NCBI GenBank assembly: GCA_024278285.1 | Contig: JAJRTM010000870.1 | Span: 1 to 5,613 of the forward strand | Source of the DNA: Planctomycetota bacterium | GTDB lineage: Bacteria; Planctomycetota; Planctomycetia; Planctomycetales; Planctomycetaceae | Length of the DNA stretch: 5,613 nt | Direction of reading: 5' to 3' | Shown: positions 1-5,613 of the stretch, piece after piece | How the letters are laid out: the number at the start of each line of letters is the position of its first letter | Numbering within the stretch: position 1 is the first letter of the stretch | Program-made: the position numbers and the translations under genes | The notes under the pieces: generated by a model | Database searches by the model: none | Told to the model about the DNA's origin: nothing | What the model saw: only the letters and a program-made list of their open reading frames with translations

Positions 1-396
1 AAACGGGGAGCCTCTGCAACGATGGATGAATTCCTGCTCGCTGCAGAATACATTCTCGATCAGGGAAATCAGCAGGTGGCGCTCTGTGAACGTGGCATCC
101 GCACTTTCGAATCGCATACTCGCTTCACGCTGCCGCTGGCATCGGTCACGTATCTTCAAGCAAAAACGCATCTCCCGGTTGTCATCGATCCCAGCCACGG
201 CACCGGTCACGCTTACCTGGTCCCGCCGATGTGCTCGGCAGCAATCGCGATCAAAGCAGACGGCTTGATCATAGAAGTCCACCCCGACCCCCCAAACGCA
301 ATGAGCGACGGCGCCCAATCCCTCACCCCGGAAGTCTTTGCAGAAACGATGAAAGATTGCAAGAAAATTGCAGATGCGGTTGGTCTGAAAATGTAA
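1..396 (+). CDS. aroF: 3-deoxy-7-phosphoheptulonate (DAHP) synthase, C-terminal part (5' truncated by window edge)
   Basis: This enzyme condenses phosphoenolpyruvate with erythrose 4-phosphate to make DAHP, the cytosolic entry step to chorismate and the aromatic amino acids. Frame 1 is open from the first base, so the gene starts outside the window. The 131 residues seen are the C-terminal part of the TIM barrel. The fragment opens with [19 protein letters not shown], followed by CERGIRTFE (residues 29-37), DPSHGTG (63-69) and [17 protein letters not shown] (92-108). By homology with type I-beta (AroF/AroQ-fused) DAHP synthases, His66, Glu92 and Asp103 are metal ligands, and all are present. 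The ATG at 22 is internal, because conserved sequence continues upstream of it. The segment [10 protein letters not shown] has Pro where many relatives have Asp (NTLDL), a minor oddity. The stop is TAA. The YkgJ-like gene begins 31 bases later and is probably co-transcribed. Any N-terminal regulatory domain is out of view. Confidence 0.93.
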   Translation, partial: KRGASATMDEFLLAAEYILDQGNQQVALCERGIRTFESHTRFTLPLASVTYLQAKTHLPVVIDPSHGTGHAYLVPPMCSAAIAIKADGLIIEVHPDPPNAMSDGAQSLTPEVFAETMKDCKKIADAVGLKM

Positions 397-412
397 GGCA
401 GGAGCTAACTCT

Positions 413-420
413 GGGGGAAG
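413..420 (+). promoter_or_regulatory. ribosome binding site of the YkgJ-like gene
   Basis: The purine run GGGGGAAG lies 7 bases before the ATG at 428. It is a reasonable Shine-Dalgarno match and supports this start. It falls in the 31-base gap after the DAHP synthase stop. Confidence 0.5.
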
Positions 421-427
421 CAGTGGT

Positions 428-844
428 ATGTCGGAAGAGCCTTGGTATCGGGATGGTTTGAAATTTTGTTGTACTGGTTGTGGAGATTGTTGCACCGGGG
501 CAGCCGGTGCGGTTTGGGTGGATGAAGAAAATCTGGAGAAAATTGCAGAACACCTTGATAAACCGATTGGCGAAATTCGGCTCATGCACACACGGCTTTT
601 GCGGGGCAAAATTTCGCTGACAGAATTCCCCAATGGTGATTGTACTTTTTTCGATGGGCGAACCAGAGGCTGTGAAATTTATCCCGTGCGTCCCCCTCAA
701 TGTAAAACGTGGCCCTTTTGGAAATCGAATGTTGCCGATGAACAAGCCTGGCAGCAAACAGTCAAAGAGTGTCCGGGGGCGGGAACCGGGGAGCTGATTC
801 AATTGGAGGAAATTGAACGCCGTGTTTCTGTCATCGATCTATAA
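428..844 (+). CDS. YkgJ-family cysteine-cluster protein (putative Zn/Fe-chelating)
   Basis: This 138-residue cytosolic protein belongs to the CxxCxxCC family (YkgJ, PF03692 type), predicted to bind zinc or an iron-sulfur cluster; the biochemical role is not established. The N-terminal cluster is FCCTGCGDCC, with Cys14, Cys15, Cys18, Cys21 and Cys22. The second half of the signature is CTFFDGRTRGCEIYPVRPPQC, with Cys72, Cys82 and Cys92, followed by KTWPFW (93-98), which matches the family's usual ending. One further Cys lies near residue 115. There is no signal peptide or membrane segment. Length is typical for a single-domain member. The ATG at 428 has a good ribosome binding site and starts just ahead of the first Cys cluster. 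The gene sits between aroF and a Uma2-family gene, with gaps of 31 and 18 bases, so an operon is likely. A link to aromatic biosynthesis is not shown by the sequence. Confidence 0.9.
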   Translation: MSEEPWYRDGLKFCCTGCGDCCTGAAGAVWVDEENLEKIAEHLDKPIGEIRLMHTRLLRGKISLTEFPNGDCTFFDGRTRGCEIYPVRPPQCKTWPFWKSNVADEQAWQQTVKECPGAGTGELIQLEEIERRVSVIDL

Positions 845-850
845 ATTCCT

Positions 851-854
851 GGAG
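851..854 (+). promoter_or_regulatory. ribosome binding site of the Uma2-family gene
   Basis: GGAG lies 8 bases before the ATG at 863, within the 18-base gap after the preceding stop. Placement is ideal and supports translation as part of the same mRNA. Confidence 0.5.
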
Positions 855-862
855 TCTGACAA

Positions 863-1438
863 ATGCTTGATGATCCGTTGATAACAGCCGAGCAGTTTAT
901 TGAAAGTCGGTTTGATCTTCCTGAAGCTGGGCAATGGGCCGAATTAGAGGCAGGAAAAGTCACGATCCTTCAGCCGCCCGATTTGGATCATGGAAATACC
1001 ATTTTGAACCTCTCCAAAGCCCTGGCAGATTTCATTCAGAATACCGAACTTGGTTACGCTTGTTTCGATTTAGGAATGATGATGGAAGCATCGCCAGATA
1101 CCGTTCGCTTTCCCGCAGCCTGTTATTTTTTAACAGGCAACCGTTTTGAAGAAACCGATAAGCCGTACACAACTAAAATTCCGGAGTTGGTGATCGAATT
1201 AGCATCAACCGCGGACCGAAGAGCAATTATCTCTCAGCGAATGGAGGATTTCCTCGGCTGGGGCGTCGGCAGCGTTTGGGCAATCGATCCTCAACTTCAG
1301 GAAATTGCCGTCGTTTCACGAAATGCCCCAGCGGTAACTTTGGGGCAAAATGATATCCTGGAACAGCAATCGTTGCTTCCCAGCTTCCAATGCCCAGTCG
1401 AAAAGTTATTTGCAGAACCAAGCTGGTGGGCGGGGTGA
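863..1438 (+). CDS. Uma2-family (DUF820) restriction-endonuclease-like protein, probably catalytically degenerate
   Basis: This 191-residue protein has the layout of the Uma2/DUF820 family, which has a PD-(D/E)XK nuclease-like fold and is common in cyanobacteria and planctomycetes with mostly unknown roles. Recognisable blocks are WAELEAGKVTILQPPDLDHG (residues 25-44), matching the family 'E-L-x-x-G-x-(V/L)...PP...H' start; PDTVRFPAACYF (78-89); PELVIELASTADRR (107-120); and GVGSVWAIDPQ (134-144), matching 'GV..vW.vDP'. In active relatives the second block reads R-x-PDV, with a catalytic Asp. Here that residue is Ala85. The Lys expected in the helix before 'GV' appears to be Arg126. Glu112 of the 'vElxS' motif is kept. 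The protein may therefore be a non-nuclease member. There is no signal peptide. It is probably the last gene of the aroF unit; the next gene starts about 260 bases downstream. Confidence 0.85.
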   Translation: MLDDPLITAEQFIESRFDLPEAGQWAELEAGKVTILQPPDLDHGNTILNLSKALADFIQNTELGYACFDLGMMMEASPDTVRFPAACYFLTGNRFEETDKPYTTKIPELVIELASTADRRAIISQRMEDFLGWGVGSVWAIDPQLQEIAVVSRNAPAVTLGQNDILEQQSLLPSFQCPVEKLFAEPSWWAG

Positions 1439-1564
1439 AGCAGGCGGTCGGTAGAAGCAGGTTAAGATTGACGTCTGATGCGAATCTATTGCTGGTCTTG
1501 GAAAATTGAGGCTGCTGGGCTAATATAGGCGGTCTTTGAGGATTTCATCCAACAGAAATCGAAT

Positions 1565-1592
1565 TTGAATCGTAGAGAATTTACAGTATTGT
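1565..1592 (+). promoter_or_regulatory. weak sigma70-like promoter candidate for lepB
   Basis: TTGAAT (1565-1570) and TATTGT (1587-1592) are separated by 16 bases. Each matches 4 of 6 consensus positions. The expected transcript would start near 1599 and leave a leader of about 100 bases before the preferred ATG. Matches of this quality arise by chance, and planctomycete promoters are not well defined, so this is only a candidate. Confidence 0.2.
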
Positions 1593-1686
1593 TCTTTGAA
1601 TTCACTGCTCTCTGAAGTTTGTATCCCACCAGATTAGATTATTTCTTACATAAATACCGCATCGCACGGTTGATGCGACGGTTCTT

Positions 1687-1691
1687 GAAGG
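1687..1691 (+). promoter_or_regulatory. possible ribosome binding site deciding the lepB start
   Basis: GAAGG lies 11 bases before the ATG at 1703. Spacing is a little long. The in-frame alternatives, TTG at 1619 and ATG at 1673, have weaker upstream purine runs. Confidence 0.35.
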
Positions 1692-1702
1692 TCATTCCAT
1701 TT

Positions 1703-3550
1703 ATGTCAACTTCCCCCAAAAATACAAGTTCGAAAAGCAAAGCCTCTTCCTCAAAGGCGACTACGTCTGGAGAGGCTTCCACCGAATCTGGTGATGAAGC
1801 TTCAAAACAGAAAAAGCCGGTCAGACAGGGGGAGACAGCTCGCGAAACGATAGAGTCGATTGTGTTTGCGTTTGTGCTTGCGTTTTTATTCCGTACATTT
1901 GAAGCTGAAGCGTTTGTGATTCCAACAGGCTCGATGGCCCCGACGTTGTACGGGCGTCATAAAGATATTCAGTGTGAAAAGTGCGGATTCGAATATCAGT
2001 TTGGAGCCAGTTCTGAAATTTATCGCGATGCCAATGTTGTGGTCGGCTTTGAAGGTAATGATGCCCGAATTCGAAAAACAGTCTGTCCGAATTGCAGATT
2101 TGCCAACAAGAAATCGTACAAAGCCCCGGCTTTCAAAGGAGATCGGATTCTCGTTAATAAGTTTCAGTATGAATTAAGCGACCCAAGACGATTTGATGTG
2201 GTTGTTTTCAAATTCCCGGAAGATGCAAAAACGAATTACATTAAACGACTTGTCGGCTTGCCGGGGGAAACAATCCGAATTCATAATGGCAACGTTTATA
2301 AACTGGATGAAAACAACAAAGAAATCATCCTGCGCAAAGACGACCCGGAAAAACAACGTGTCATTCAAATCCCTGTTTACGACGATAATTTCCCCGAAAC
2401 GGAACTCCAAAAAGCAGGTTGGCCTATCCGCTGGGAAGCGGTCAGTAAATCCGCAAAGAAAAACCAGACGACGATTAACGGCTGGTCGAAAACAAGAAAT
2501 ACCTGGATCGCAGATACCGAAAAGCATACCTATTCTGTCTCGCTCGATGTTGCTCAACAAGGTAAAACGCATTGGCTTCGATATCGTCACTTTTTGCCGA
2601 CGCAGGCTCAATGGGATCGATTGGAAAATGGAGATTCTCTTGAGCCTCGCGCAAGTTTAATTGGCGATTTATGTGGATACAGTACCGCCTCAACAAGTTT
2701 TTCAGAGCCGGTCGATTTGAACGAATATTTTTGGGTGGGAGATTTGACGCTCTCCGGGAATCTGCAAATCGATCAGATGGGGCCGGATGCAGAAATCATT
2801 CTGGAGTTGACCGAAGGATTTCATTTGTATCGCTGCCACATTAACCCGCATTCCGGCCAGGCACGTTTGGCGTGCGTTGATGAAAGCCTTGATTCTGAAG
2901 AAGAAATAGAGTTGGCCGTTGCTCAAACAAACTTGAAAGGCGAAGGGAGTTACACATTTCGCTTTGCCAATGTGGATGACCGACTTTGCCTGTGGATTGA
3001 TGAGACCTTGATTGATTTTGGGCAGGGGGCTTCCTACACCAGCAGCGATATTAGTGGAGTCATGCCGCAAGAAGCAGACCTTTCGCCGGTCGGCATTGCG
3101 ATGACTGCGGTCTCGGGAACGGTCTCTTCCCTTTTAATTGAACGGGATATTTATTACCGCGGCGGCGACGAAAGAAGCAACCAGTTCCGTCTCCCCCTGG
3201 ATAATATTTCGGCTTGGCAAACGACTTATCGATCGCGTAAAAAAGAGTGGGACAGTATGGAGTTCAGCATTCCTGAAGGGCACTATTTTGTCCTTGGGGA
3301 TAACAGCCCGAACAGTTACGACGGACGGTTCTGGCAAGAAACGCATTTTGTGCCACGTTCAGCGTTTGTGGGCAAAGCGTTTTACATCTACTGGCCGCAC
3401 GGCATCCCGATGGGCGTTGAAGGTGGCTGGGCGATCCCGATTAGCTATCACAAAAAAGAAACCAGGCATGGCATTACCAAAGACCGCAGCTATCCACTGC
3501 ATTACATTCCATTTTATCCCAACTTCAATCGGATGAAACGAATTCGCTGA
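1703..3550 (+). CDS. lepB: signal peptidase I (S26 family), long planctomycete form with zinc-ribbon and beta-rich inserts
   Basis: This membrane-bound Ser/Lys-dyad peptidase removes signal peptides from exported proteins. From ATG 1703 it has 615 residues, against roughly 200-320 in typical LepB. Residues 1-45 are a Ser/Thr/Lys-rich, probably cytosolic tail. One hydrophobic segment (about 50-64, IESIVFAFVLAFLF) anchors it. Box B is FVIPTGSMAPTL (71-82), with nucleophile Ser77. A four-Cys insert follows, CEKC (91-94) and CPNC (128-131), a likely zinc ribbon outside the membrane. Box C is GDRILVNKF (146-154). Box D is NYIKRLVGLPGETI (178-191), with general base Lys181. About 300 residues (roughly 220-500) of beta-rich, Trp- and Gly-containing sequence come next. 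Box E is YFVLGDNSPNSYDGRFW (528-544). All catalytic boxes are intact, so the enzyme should be active. In-frame TTG 1619 and ATG 1673 are alternative starts. I chose 1703 for its ribosome binding site and because the upstream residues look unlike a conserved N-terminus. Its 3' end faces a minus-strand gene 21 bases away. Confidence 0.93.
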   Translation: MSTSPKNTSSKSKASSSKATTSGEASTESGDEASKQKKPVRQGETARETIESIVFAFVLAFLFRTFEAEAFVIPTGSMAPTLYGRHKDIQCEKCGFEYQFGASSEIYRDANVVVGFEGNDARIRKTVCPNCRFANKKSYKAPAFKGDRILVNKFQYELSDPRRFDVVVFKFPEDAKTNYIKRLVGLPGETIRIHNGNVYKLDENNKEIILRKDDPEKQRVIQIPVYDDNFPETELQKAGWPIRWEAVSKSAKKNQTTINGWSKTRNTWIADTEKHTYSVSLDVAQQGKTHWLRYRHFLPTQAQWDRLENGDSLEPRASLIGDLCGYSTASTSFSEPVDLNEYFWVGDLTLSGNLQIDQMGPDAEIILELTEGFHLYRCHINPHSGQARLACVDESLDSEEEIELAVAQTNLKGEGSYTFRFANVDDRLCLWIDETLIDFGQGASYTSSDISGVMPQEADLSPVGIAMTAVSGTVSSLLIERDIYYRGGDERSNQFRLPLDNISAWQTTYRSRKKEWDSMEFSIPEGHYFVLGDNSPNSYDGRFWQETHFVPRSAFVGKAFYIYWPHGIPMGVEGGWAIPISYHKKETRHGITKDRSYPLHYIPFYPNFNRMKRIR

Positions 3551-3571
3551 ATGATGCCGTCACGCAATTTG

Positions 3572-4363
3572 TTACTTGGTCGCAGGGGCAGAATCGGGGC
3601 GGAAGATCCAGGCGGGTTCGTCGTCGAAACGTATCTCTAAAGATTCCGCATCGAACCTGTCTCCCGGACGCCAGAACTTTTGCTTAATCGTTTTACGTAA
3701 CATCAAAGGTTCGCCATCTGGTCCTTTGGATGCTTCGTAGCCATTAGAGAAACCATTCATGTAAACGGTGAAGCGGTCTATATCGGGATCAACTCCGCGA
3801 AACACGGCTACCCCGAATAACGCATTATCATCGTTCGCTTTTTCGGTCGTTGCTTTAGGGATGGACCCGACGATAGTGACTGAATTTTTGAACTTTCTGC
3901 GTTCTTTGCGATTGATCGCCTCAACCACTTTGGGAACGATAGCATCGAGAAAGATTTGTTTTTCGTCGGTATCGGTCGGAATGAGCGTGAATTCTGGAAT
4001 GAAAAAGGCGGGGCCCGGTTCTGGATCGGGACGGTTGCGTGGTTCGGTTTCGCGTGTTGCAGGAATTTCTACCGGGCGATTTACAGATCGGTAAGCCAGA
4101 TAATAGAAAAGTTCCGGCTTCACTTCACCCGTTTTGGGATCGGGCATGTCAACCCAGATAAGCCGCATCCGCTTCAGGTCGACTTCCATCACCCACAAAG
4201 AAGCTTGCCGGGAACGCTCATCCCCGACCGTTGTTGCAGGAACTTTGTGATTGAAGCCTTCATCTCCCTGAGCAAAAACTTGCCTGGGGGAGGAAATAAA
4301 AGCAACTCCTGCCAGCATCGTTAAAGATAAACAGATTATCTTGTTCATCGTATTATAATTCAT
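3572..4363 (-). CDS. secreted planctomycete protein of unknown function
   Basis: This 263-residue protein has a clear Sec signal peptide: a basic/polar start, a hydrophobic core (about 9-23, IICLSLTMLAGVAFI), and a likely cleavage site after Ala31 (QVFA/QGD). The mature part starts with a short polar stretch, then SLWVMEVDLKRMRLIWVDMP (55-74), LFYYLAYRSVNRP (85-97), an Arg/Pro/Glu-rich linker (about 98-118), FFIPEFTLIPTD (120-131), an amphipathic segment AIVPKVVEAINRKE (141-154), LFGVAVFRGVDPDIDRFTVY (182-201), NGFSNGYE (203-210) and KFWRPGDRFD (229-238). I recognise this pattern from planctomycete genomes, where such proteins are annotated as hypothetical; no enzyme motif is visible. There is no cysteine in the mature part, no lipobox and no C-terminal anchor, so it is probably soluble and extracytoplasmic. 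I chose ATG 4363 because GAGG sits 6 bases upstream; ATG 4375 and ATG 4348 are in frame but lack this. It runs convergently with lepB. Confidence 0.82.
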   Translation of the reverse strand: MNYNTMNKIICLSLTMLAGVAFISSPRQVFAQGDEGFNHKVPATTVGDERSRQASLWVMEVDLKRMRLIWVDMPDPKTGEVKPELFYYLAYRSVNRPVEIPATRETEPRNRPDPEPGPAFFIPEFTLIPTDTDEKQIFLDAIVPKVVEAINRKERRKFKNSVTIVGSIPKATTEKANDDNALFGVAVFRGVDPDIDRFTVYMNGFSNGYEASKGPDGEPLMLRKTIKQKFWRPGDRFDAESLEIRFDDEPAWIFRPDSAPATK

Positions 4364-4369
4364 CAGTTG

Positions 4370-4373
4370 CCTC
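4370..4373 (-). promoter_or_regulatory. ribosome binding site deciding the start of the secreted-protein gene
   Basis: On the minus strand GAGG lies 6 bases before the ATG at 4363. It overlaps the alternative in-frame ATG at 4375, which itself lacks a comparable site. This makes 4363 the better start. Confidence 0.5.
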
Positions 4374-4409
4374 ATTATGATGGCCTAGCCTGGGAAGATG
4401 TCTTGATAA

Positions 4410-4540
4410 AGGGAATCTCTATTCATTCAAACGGAGCACAGACATTCCTGTCTGTCTCGTAAGAGCATGCTGTCTTGTAGGCAGACAAGAATGTCTACCC
4501 TCCGTTCAAGAGGAGATTTTTGAATAAATAGAGGATCCCT
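4410..4540. repeat. 131-bp imperfect palindrome, MITE-like or dispersed intergenic repeat
   Basis: The two ends are inverted copies. The outer arms, 4410-4430 and 4520-4540, match at 18 of 21 positions and end in AGGGA/TCCCT. The inner arms, 4430-4454 and 4482-4506, match at 21 of 25. A 13-base insertion (4507-4519) is present only on the right side, and a 27-base loop (4455-4481) contains the perfect palindrome AGCATGCT (4464-4471). Each half also folds alone: CAGACA-TTCC-TGTCTG (4439-4454) and AGACA-AGAA-TGTCT (4483-4496), both with 4-base loops. There is no reading frame inside and no clear target-site duplication. It lies between two same-strand genes, just upstream of the secreted-protein gene, so it could also influence transcription or mRNA processing there. 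The palindrome is directly visible; the mobile-element interpretation is inferred. Confidence 0.75.
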
Positions 4541-4611
4541 GAAATAAGTTCGTCGTTAGATAAGGTGCATGGTAACGCTCCTTACGTACTCTAGTAGTTT
4601 CGCCTGTTTAC
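4541..4611. other. gap between the palindrome and the kinase stop codon
   Basis: These 71 bases hold no gene. TAAGG (4561-4565) and CCTTA (4580-4584) form a short inverted repeat with a 14-base loop and no T-run, so it is not a convincing terminator for the minus-strand kinase gene. Confidence 0.35.
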
Positions 4612-5613
4612 TCAATGAAAATCAATACCTGTTAGCATTTTTTCTACCTGATCGCTGAATTCGGAGATTTCAAGGACACTTTTGCGGACTTCTTCTGGAT
4701 CTGCGGTGCCACGGGGATAGGTGTTAATCATGACGAAATGGGGAATTCCATCGATTTCACGGATTGTAAGGGCCCCGTGGGAGAGCATCGCGTTCATTTT
4801 CAAAGCTTGCTCGAAGAAAGAACTTTGCACAGGACAGCACGTACTGTAGATCATTAGTAACTGCTGATCAGCGCGGTGATCGCTGCTTTCGACAAAAACG
4901 GTTTGCTTGCGTCCATCGGGAAGACGCACTATCAAGCGGTATTTATCGTCACAGCGAAGCCAGGTGATGGAAGGATCGTGTCCAAGTGCTTCTTCGAGAA
5001 TCGATTCTACGTCTCGAAATTGTCCCAGTACCGAACAAAGTAAGTGTGACGCAGCGGTCCCATTTTCCGGACGCGAAGCCGGGGCTTTGGACATCAACTT
5101 CGCAACCGCCCCTGCAACTTCCAGCGGAATATTCGGATCAATATCCCGAAGCAACGGCACCGGTTCTGTCAAAATATGATGAGCCAACTGCTCCACATTT
5201 TTCCCTGAATAAGGAAGTTGACCGGTCAGTAGGAAAAACAGAGTCACTCCCAGAGAGTAAACATCGGATACCGGGGAGTGCTTTCCCGTTTGCAAAACTT
5301 CCGGTGCCAAATACGGGAGCGTTCCGATTACTTGTCCTTGAGGAAGTTTTTCCGGTTGGGAGATGTGCCTGGCCAAACCGAAGTCTGCCAGTTTAGGAAT
5401 TCCCAACGGGCAGACAAGAATATTTTCTGGCTTGATGTCGCGATGCAGAATGTCATGCCGATGCGCAAAAGCAAGTCCTTTGGAGGCTCCACAAATCCAC
5501 TGCAATACTTTAAGTAGCGGCAGGCTCCCTTCTTTACGAAGAATCGATCTGAGTGAACCACCCGAGACCAGTTCCATTTCAATAAACTGACGCCCTTTAT
5601 GTTCGCCGATCGC
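4612..5613 (-). CDS. Hanks-type Ser/Thr protein kinase with extra C-terminal domain (5' part beyond window edge)
   Basis: This is an ATP-dependent kinase phosphorylating Ser/Thr on unknown target proteins. The frame is open to the window edge, so the N-lobe (Gly-rich loop, ATP-binding Lys) is missing. The 333 residues seen start at the hinge (GRQFIEMELVSGGSL, 7-21). HRDIKPEN (57-64) carries catalytic Asp59 and Asn64. DFG is at 77-79, GTLPYLAPE at 97-105, SDVYSLG at 116-122, and the subdomain XI Arg at 181 (SRPENG). All visible catalytic residues are intact. After the kinase domain (to about 195) comes a roughly 125-residue tail. It has a predicted beta-hairpin (LRCDDKYRLIVRLPDGRKQT, 219-238), a helix (FFEQALKMNAML), a second beta-hairpin (LTIREIDGIPHFVMI) and a final helix ending in SDQVEKMLTG. 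This order resembles YbjN or type III secretion chaperone-like folds. No membrane segment or PASTA/WD repeat is seen, so the visible part is cytosolic. ATG 5575-5577 is internal. Confidence 0.92.
   Translation of the reverse strand, partial: AIGEHKGRQFIEMELVSGGSLRSILRKEGSLPLLKVLQWICGASKGLAFAHRHDILHRDIKPENILVCPLGIPKLADFGLARHISQPEKLPQGQVIGTLPYLAPEVLQTGKHSPVSDVYSLGVTLFFLLTGQLPYSGKNVEQLAHHILTEPVPLLRDIDPNIPLEVAGAVAKLMSKAPASRPENGTAASHLLCSVLGQFRDVESILEEALGHDPSITWLRCDDKYRLIVRLPDGRKQTVFVESSDHRADQQLLMIYSTCCPVQSSFFEQALKMNAMLSHGALTIREIDGIPHFVMINTYPRGTADPEEVRKSVLEISEFSDQVEKMLTGIDFH

Larger units (their letters stand above)
1439..1702. other. non-coding gap before lepB
   Basis: This gap of 264 bases has no convincing gene on either strand. 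It contains no clear rho-independent terminator after the Uma2 gene and no tRNA-like fold that I can see. The last 84 bases (1619-1702) are open in the lepB frame from a TTG codon and could encode a 28-residue basic N-terminal extension. I prefer the downstream ATG. A weak promoter-like sequence lies at 1565-1592. Confidence 0.5.

Noticed and set aside
323..802. 159-codon minus-strand open frame opposite the YkgJ-like gene
   Set aside because: It overlaps a gene with a clear family signature on the other strand, spans the end of aroF, and its translation shows no recognisable motif.
1506..1526. TTGAGG and TAATAT as a promoter
   Set aside because: The spacing of 9 bases is too short for a sigma70-type promoter.
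1619..1702. 28-residue N-terminal extension of LepB from a TTG start
   Set aside because: It needs a rare start codon with a weak ribosome binding site. The ATG at 1703 has GAAGG upstream. Still possible, so noted in the lepB entry.
2174..2611. 145-codon minus-strand open frame (and other overlapping frames) inside lepB
   Set aside because: The plus-strand frame carries all signal peptidase boxes. The antisense translation lacks any domain pattern.
3551..3571. possible bidirectional terminator between the convergent genes
   Set aside because: The 21-base gap has no inverted repeat with a T-run.
4410..4540. CRISPR repeat or complete insertion sequence
   Set aside because: There is only one palindromic unit, with no regularly spaced repeats and no transposase frame inside or beside it.
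4986..5396. 136-codon plus-strand open frame opposite the kinase
   Set aside because: The minus-strand frame has intact HRD, DFG and APE motifs in this region, so this is a shadow frame.

Overview
The window looks like ordinary chromosomal DNA of a planctomycete (phylum Planctomycetota). The evidence is a signal peptidase I with the long insertions I associate with that phylum, a secreted protein of a type I recognise from planctomycete genomes, a Hanks-type Ser/Thr kinase and a Uma2-family protein. Base composition looks moderate (about half G+C by eye). I cannot name the genus.

Layout. Positions 1-1438 (+ strand) hold three closely spaced genes that probably form one transcription unit: the 3' end of a DAHP synthase gene (aroF, first step of the shikimate pathway), a small YkgJ-type cysteine-cluster protein, and a Uma2-family (DUF820) protein whose expected catalytic Asp is Ala. 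A non-coding gap of about 260 bases follows, with only a weak promoter candidate. Positions 1703-3550 (+) encode a large, 615-residue signal peptidase I (LepB) that carries a zinc-ribbon-like insert and a beta-rich insert of about 300 residues between its conserved boxes. Facing it, 21 bases away, is a minus-strand gene for a secreted planctomycete protein of unknown function (3572-4363). Upstream of that gene lies an imperfect 131-bp palindrome (4410-4540) that resembles a dispersed repeat or MITE. The window ends in a minus-strand gene for the C-terminal two thirds of a soluble Ser/Thr protein kinase with an extra C-terminal alpha/beta domain.

The genes do not form one recognisable pathway. 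The only plausible functional link is general: LepB would process exported proteins, and the neighbouring secreted protein has a typical LepB-type signal peptide. I see no defence island, biosynthetic cluster, CRISPR array, tRNA, rRNA or transposase. The features most worth a second look are the palindromic repeat, the LepB inserts, the degenerate Uma2 active site and the kinase C-terminal domain.
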